Program-made: the position numbers and the translations under genes | The notes under the pieces: generated by a model | The model's database searches: none | The model's input: the letters and a program-made list of their open reading frames with translations, nothing else | What the model was told of the DNA's origin: nothing | From: Heliocidaris erythrogramma | Lineage: Eukaryota; Echinodermata; Echinoidea; Camarodonta; Echinometridae | Reading direction: 5' to 3' | Assembly (NCBI GenBank): GCA_025617745.1 | Contig: CM046870.1 | Location: forward strand, 28,291,927-28,355,926 | Length of the DNA stretch: 64,000 nt | Shown here: positions 24,901-32,496 of the stretch, piece after piece | Layout: each line of letters begins with the position of its first letter | Numbering within the stretch: position 1 is the first letter of the stretch

Positions 24901-27900
24901 GTTTAGGCTTGGGTTGCATTTGGGTTTGAGGTAAATAATAATAATAATAATTAACAATTCTTATATAGCGCATAACACTTTGCGGAGCATGTCTCTATGC
25001 CCTAGGTTCTTAGGGTTAGGCTTATAGTGTTTGGTCCACAGTTGAAGTCGGGGAATTCAGTTAGTATTAACCCCTTCCATGCCACCAGATTTTTGAGAAT
25101 TGTCGAAAATGAACTTTCAAGAGTTAAATATTAACGTTCAATGTTTTGTTTTTTTGAGCAAACTGGGCAAAGATATGTTGCATATGAAAAAAAATTAGAT
25201 TGAAGACACAGGTTTCTGTATGAGGAAGAATTTTCAAGCCCCGTGTAATCACCCAGGCATGCTGTGTCTTACCACCCGATCGTAAGCTCTCTCTCCACTT
25301 TACACCCGTACAGACCAAACTCTACAGTGGAATGTTCTGGCAGAGGTACCTGCGTGTGCGGTGTGTGCGAGTGTGACACGCGTGGTGACCCCAACCGCAT
25401 CATCACGGGAGCGTACTGTCAGTGCGACAACTACCTCTGCCCAAGAGCAGGGGGAGAGGTGTGCGGAGGTAAGTCTTCTTCTATTTCACCCATGGAGGGC
25501 TAGAAAGTCCTCGGGAGTCATTTTGTGATTCCTACAATACCATGAACGCCCGGTATTGATATATTTTTGAACAAAATTGCCCTTCTATTTCAACGTTTAA
25601 TGATTCTTGTTCGTAGTTCCAGTAAATCAAATCGATCAGCCAACTTTCGGTTTTACACGTAGAGTCACACCTGTCTAGTAAGGCCACCCAAGGAAAACAG
25701 AAAAAGTGTCTGTCTTTCTTGACAGGTTCTGTAACACATTTTGTCTTGCTAAAAGGAGGCAGTGTAGGTGACCACTATACACAGGTTTTGAAACACACAT
25801 TTCTTCCTTGAGGGACACAATATACATTTGTAGATGACCACTATAGTCAGGAGGCCTTTATACAGAGGTGGTCACTAAGACAGGTTTGATTAATGCATTT
25901 TCAGTGGAGTCTAGGCCAGGTTATCTTTGGCTTGCTATCCAGTGAGGATCATAGCGGTAGATGTATTTCAGAGAAAACAGCTAGAAATGTGTTATGTTTC
26001 TATGATCCTTGTAAATTATTGTAATATTATCCGTATCAGACATCTGAGCTGTGGTTTTACAAAATTGTATTCCCCCTGTCTTTGGTGCAAACCGGGCAAA
26101 GAGGGTAATATTTCTGATATCACCCTCTTTGACAAAAGCCTGTGGACTTTACGCGTTATAAAAGCCAGACAATATCAGCTTGTATTGCCTGGTGGTGCAG
26201 TGCGCAGTATTTTAGCATGCAGTTTGTTGTTGCGCACAGTTCCTGGCTCTGTGCAGTGGGAAAATTGGATTTTGCAAATTTCGACAAAAAGGGATTAAAT
26301 GATCATTTTTGGGATGCATTTTGTGATAATGTTAGTCTTGTTTGCTCTAGATGTCTGATGTGGATAATAACAACAATATTGACTGGCTCCTACTTTCGGG
26401 AGATACAACATAATTGCCCTCACTTCATAATACGAATCTAGTTCAGGGAATATATGTCGTATCCTCCTCCAGGCCAGTCGGTATTATATAAATGTCTCAT
26501 GGACACAGAAAGCAAGGGTAATATAATGCCACCATAAACCCCAAGTATTTAACTTCCACTACGTCGTAAAATTTGTACATTGCACATTGAGTGTTGGAGA
26601 ATATTCAAGAATTTACCTCATTCTTTTCCTGCTTCTCTTCCATGCTCAGGCAGCGATCAAGGAACCTGTCATTGTGATGAAGAAACCGGTCGCAATTTTT
26701 GTGGCTGCACTGAAGGGTACAAAGGCAACGCCTGTGAGTGTCCGACATCTAACGATACCTGTAGAGCTCCAAATGGGGTGAGTATCTCGGTCTTTGTGTC
26801 AGCAAACAGTTGATGATGTGCAGGCATTTTGTGACTTCTGGGCCCTGTTTCATAAAACTTGTTATCAATAACTGCTGCCCCATTTCTGTGAAAAAATTTG
26901 CTCCCAGCCAATCGGATTCAAGGATTTCAGTAGCTTATAACAATTATAGTAACTTGCTATTGATAACAAGTTTTATGAAATAGTACCCAGATGCCAGGCA
27001 TAAAGATTAAGTCCTGCTGAATCATAAACTTTCTCAAGCGGGATACCTTTGTGAATTGCGAGCACTTGAGATTCCTATAAAGTGCATGCAATGGAAATGC
27101 GCAACATGGAATATTGGCAGTTCTTGCAAAGAATCAGCAGTCTTCACAATCTGTGAAACTTCCATGTCACAAAAAAACTCTCTGGTTTTACAATACCTGA
27201 CAATATTCACGTAAACAGTGACACTTACCGACAGCTGTTATAAGCTACTGAAATCCTTGCATCTGATTGGATGAGAGCAAATTTGTCGGTAAAAATCACT
27301 GACAAAACACTTGATGACACGCTCCCCAGGAGTCACAAATTGAGTCTTTTTCAACTTGCATGCATGTACCTAGGAGCAATTCACAAGATTAAAGATAACG
27401 TTGAGTTCTGGTCATGCGATTATATTGTGAAAGATACTGTCTGGAAGCAATTGGGAAAGGTTAATCATGTCTAAATAAGGATTAGTGTTTACTGTGAGGT
27501 TTTGGAATCATCAAAATGATAAGAAATAAACCCAAACTTGCTCAAAAGCATATGCACTGCACACAGAAATGGGTATATGGGACTGCACACAGATGTGGCA
27601 TGAATGTTCGGCCTGAACACTTCAGCTATTTTTCGTGATATTTCGAATATAAGGGCATTTGAAGAGAAATCCTTCTCGGGGGACATTTCTACTATGATGT
27701 TCTTCCAAACTGACATAAAAGGAAGGAGAAAGCTCAAAAATTATTTTTCACCTTTCCCAGAACTCAACCTTCCCTTTAAAAATATTATTCAGAAAAAGGT
27801 TTGCGGTACAACCATGTGAGTTGGAATAACTCCACGTTCCGGTCAGAATGCTCTGGCCGTCGTCGGGAGAATGAGAAGAGCGAATAAATCAGCAGAATTT

Positions 27901-30900
27901 ATATATGAAGCAGCAATTCACTTATTAAAATGGAGGCAAACAATAACATCACGGAATTAGTATAGAAAGAAATAGTAACAGTAACATCAAAGTACCTACA
28001 TTGAAAGGATAAATAACATCAAGGTACCTGCGTTGAAAGGATAAGTAACATCAAACGAATCCCGCGTTGAAAAGAAACATTGAAAACAAGTGAACAGTAG
28101 GACTAAGAAACCAATTAACCATCTGGATAAGCTGGAAACAAAAGGGGGATTAGGACCGTAGGTAATCTGTGGAGAGAAACATGACATCCTGTTGAGGAAA
28201 GAAATTAAGGTTAAAACATACATATGGAAAAAGGTGAAATATTGACACCAGAATGAGTATACTAATAATAAATGTTGTGAATGAAGTGGACCGGTGTGGC
28301 TGAATTACAACTTCACCATGCAAACCTTCAAATCCTATAAAAATATTATTGTTTCTATTCTTACCCTTTTACAGGAGATCTGTAATGGCTTCGGAACATG
28401 CGAATGTGGCAAGTGTGAGTGTAATGATCCCAAGTACTCGGGTGCTACTTGTCAGATATGTCCGGTAAGTAAGCGGTTTCTACAACACGTTCTCTGGCAA
28501 AAATTGCTCGGTGATCGATTTCCTACACTAATGCCATTCTTAACCCTCTCGAGACAATTGACCACATTTTGTGGTTTGGCTCAATAACTTTTGATTCAGA
28601 GCTCATATACCAGATGCATGAGTGGAAAGAGCAAATATTTCTGCATTATGTATGTCCATTATTCTTGCAAGACCATATTGCGTTTGATGCCGGGAATTTT
28701 AAAAACAAGAACAAAAATTGCTGGTTTTTTGTGATGGTCAAGCAATTATCAACCTCTAAAATCAGTTCTACATGTCCAACCGGGGTGAATTATATATCAA
28801 AATATGCGTGAGACTTGAGAGAAAAAAGTCAAACAGTCTAGAAGCACGGCGAAAAAAACTACAGGGATTAGGGTTAAAATCCTCAAATTGAACACACTTC
28901 GAGAGGTGCAAAATCATTGTTTTTTATCAAAATAGGCAATTTTTTCAACTTGTCGACAAAATTTGTAGCCCCGTATATTGTTTTCAAAGACATTACATCT
29001 TATTAGAATCATGTAGCACTAAAATAAATTTTACAGTGTACAGTGTACAGTGTAGGGTCTTTCACACCAGGTCTTACAGCAATCAGTTATCTCAATACTC
29101 ATGTTTTCTTTTCAGGTTGTGCTGAGTGTGAAATTAGCCTGCCCTGTATATAGTGTAGGGCTCCTGTTCTTAAAGTGCGGCCCGCCAAAATATATAGTAA
29201 AAAAACAACAAAATTATTGTTTTAACATCATCCTAGCTTATTGGTATGAATAAAGGTATCAAAAATTTTGCTCGCTCGCTCGCAAATAACATCAAAATTA
29301 TCTGTTCCCTGTCCTACCATGTACATCAAAAGAAAAAAAAGAGGATAATAATTATTTATGATATAAAACGGGAGGGGTATTCTAAAATTGTTTAGCCGTC
29401 TTTAAAATAGATGGGGTATTTTGGTATGTTATGCATAGGCGTGTGAAGCAGCCCCCTCCCTCGAGAATATCAAAATTACGTGGCCTTTGGGCACCCACCT
29501 CCTCATTTTGGGGCACATTTTTATATCTTATTTAAATTAGCACATTTTGATGACGAAATTCAATTTTCCCAGTTCTAAAGTGTCAATTTTTGGGCGCGCT
29601 GGCTTCACTTGCTGATTTGAAAAACCAAAAGGTTAGTACACAATGTATTCGGGCAAGAGATATCAGTCTCATGCATCTTTGTTATGTGGCCCGCGACATA
29701 ATTTCAGGAATATTTGTGGTCCGCCTGACAAAAAAATTAACCCCTTGCATGCCACCAGATTTTTAAGCTGTTGTCGAAAATGAACTATCAAGAGTTAAAT
29801 GTTAACTGTCAAAGAGTATTTTCTTGAGCAAACTGCACAAAGATATATTGCATAGGAATAAACATTACATCAAAGGCACAATCTTCTGTATGAGAAAGAA
29901 TTTTCAAGCCATTCTGAGCCTAAACAAACTGTTCAACACTCAGATTTTAGGGCGGGATTTGCCACCCACGGCATGGTAAGGGTTAAGAACCTAAGGTGTA
30001 GGGTATTTCACACTAGTTTACTACAATTTGTCAACTAAATACCATTGACCTCTTTCAGGATTGTGATGTTGAGTGTGAAATCTGCATGCCCTGTATAGAG
30101 TGTAGGGCCTTTCACACCAAAGATGAATACAACAATCATTTATTTCAGTTATATATTCTTTGGGTTTTTTTTTTCTTCAGGATTGTCCCGGCGAGTGTGA
30201 CATCAACCAGCCGTGTGTACAATGTAGGGCCTTTCACACCGGAGCATACAACAAATCTCAGTGCAAGAATTGTCCCCACCCAATCTACGTAGTCAAGGAG
30301 CTTAGGAGAGCAGAAGGTACGTGTAATCCTCTTTTCCCTTTCTTCATACCTTTTAAAGAAACCAATTTTTGTGCATCTGCAGAGTTCAGGCCATGTTGTC
30401 TTTGGTTTGAAGCCTTTTTCTGCTCTTTACGTATTCCAACCATCACTCCATATGATAAAGACATTTATTTATTTATTTATTTATTTGGTATTTATACAGC
30501 ATTTCGAAAACAATACAGAAAAAATAACAGGAATAACTATTACATAGAAAGGAACTGGATCAGAGTTGATGGGGCTGCCTGGGTTTAGAAAAGGTTAACT
30601 CAATTACCCTGACCCACAGGTCTTCCTTCCCACACCCCCACAACTCCACCAGGTCAGAATAAGAAATTTAAAAGAAGAATTATAAATTAAAAGTGTATCA
30701 CTGGAAATTGGCTGCACATTAGGTGCAATAAATGTGACATGAGTATCTCAAGCAATATCTCATTTTAAACAGATCATTTTAACATGCATGAACATTCAAA
30801 TATGATTGATTATAATAATGATGAACATAACATACCACTAACCATCTAATTTGTCTGCCATCGGATGTACTTTATAATTCAACTGATTCGCAAAGAAAAT

Positions 30901-32444
30901 TACTTACAAAAAACATTATTAGGCATTAATTCCTCAATAGTTGTTGAGAAAATATATATAACAATTGAGATCAAGAATATCCTTGCAATTATACAAATAA
31001 AAATTATGATTGTAATTGATAACAGATTCAGAATAATGACACTGGCAAGAACCGAATTACCAAATGAGTTACTGCCAGAAAGGTATACCGGTAGTGAAAA
31101 AAATCATTCTAGTCGATTATGTTAACTGTTATAGAAAAGAATATTATAAAATATAACAAATAGATAGAATTTCCTGACGAAGAAGAGTGAGAAGTTTTGA
31201 CATATTTCCAGTTACAATTTCATTTTTAACATGTGGGGGAAGGCTCTCCCCAAAAATGGGGAATCTGTGAACTGTGAACTGGTGAAGACGTTCAGTTCTT
31301 GCCCTGAGGTGTTGGAACAAAATGGTATGTTCACTCTGGCGTGGCCGTATGGCTACATTCTATTTCACAGCTTCACAATACACGATACTGTAAAGAGTTT
31401 TGATTACAAAGGAAATCATCAGATATTTTCTCCTTGATTCGAGAGTAAACCATGAAAGGTTTTGGAGACATTGTGAGTAAGGCATTTCTTGACGCCTCTG
31501 ATTCAAAATCACTTGTGTTGCCCTCCGCTGAACTCGATCCAAGGCTTCCACGTGTTTTCTTGTGTATACATACCAGGATGGAACTCCATATTGCAGGATG
31601 GGCAACGCGAGTGATTTGTACAAATATTACAATGCTTGCCGGAACACGCCCCTCCCCAACCTAGAGATGAGACCAAGCATTCTATTTGCCTTCTTAATGA
31701 CATGGTAACTTGATCATCCCATGTCAGTTATGAACAAGTCTTCACTAATTTGCTATTGCTCCCCCCCCCCCTCTTTCTCAGGCTGGAGTTGAGTAAGCTT
31801 CCATTATCTTCACCCGAAGACTCGCTGAGAGACCAGGGGTTATTTCTCGGCTGGACAGCAGGGTTTGCTGTTTCCCGGACTTGTACACCCATTAATATTT
31901 CCAGTGTTTCCCACCAAGTCTGTTGTCAGCCATTGTCAGCCATTTATGCCCTGTTGCACATGGACACTGCCTACATGTACCATATGCCTTTAAATGATAT
32001 GATAAGTAATGAGGTTGAGAAAGGTTCAAAAGGTTGAAAAGTTTTGACAGTTTGTTTTACCTGACTGCTAAGAAAGCATGTGTATGCTTGTAAGTAGGCA
32101 ATCAGGGGACCGACGGCTTTAAGTCCTCTCCGAGGGACTTGGTAATGAGGATTACTGCCTTACCAAAGGGCACTACCGCATCCATGTGGTTTTGAACCCG
32201 GGTCCTTCAGTTACAAGACCACTGCTCAACCACTGAGCCATCGCGCCTCCATGATTATGTAACATGTTACCATCCTTTTCTTTGTCTTTGACAGGTCATC
32301 AAGAGTGTAGATTTACAGATGATGATGAGTGCCATGTAATCTTCACCTATGAAATCCTACCAAATGGAACCTATTACATAGAAGTACAAGAAGATAAAAG
32401 TAAGTATGAGCAAGTCTTCACTAATTTGCTATTGCTCTCCCTCT

Positions 32445-32496
<52 letters not shown>

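Larger units (their letters stand above)
29049..30222 (+). pseudogene. Decayed tandem copies of the exon 17 start with acceptor
   Basis: Units begin TGTAGGGNCTTTCACACC at 29049, 29998 and 30101; the real exon carries the same block at 30223. In each unit a pyrimidine/AG acceptor is followed by a version of the exon 17 start: 29116 (GTTGTGCTGAGTGTGAAATT), 30059 (GATTGTGATGTTGAGTGTGA) and the genuine 30181. The 29116 copy is frameshifted. The 30059 copy is open but has no donor of matching phase. Mobile elements (29160-29736, 29737-29986) separate the first unit from the rest. Confidence 0.8.

Noticed and set aside
30059..30148. Possible alternative exon to exon 17
   Set aside because: The acceptor and frame fit, but the only GT near its end would leave phase 2, incompatible with exon 17 (phase 0); kept as a decayed copy.
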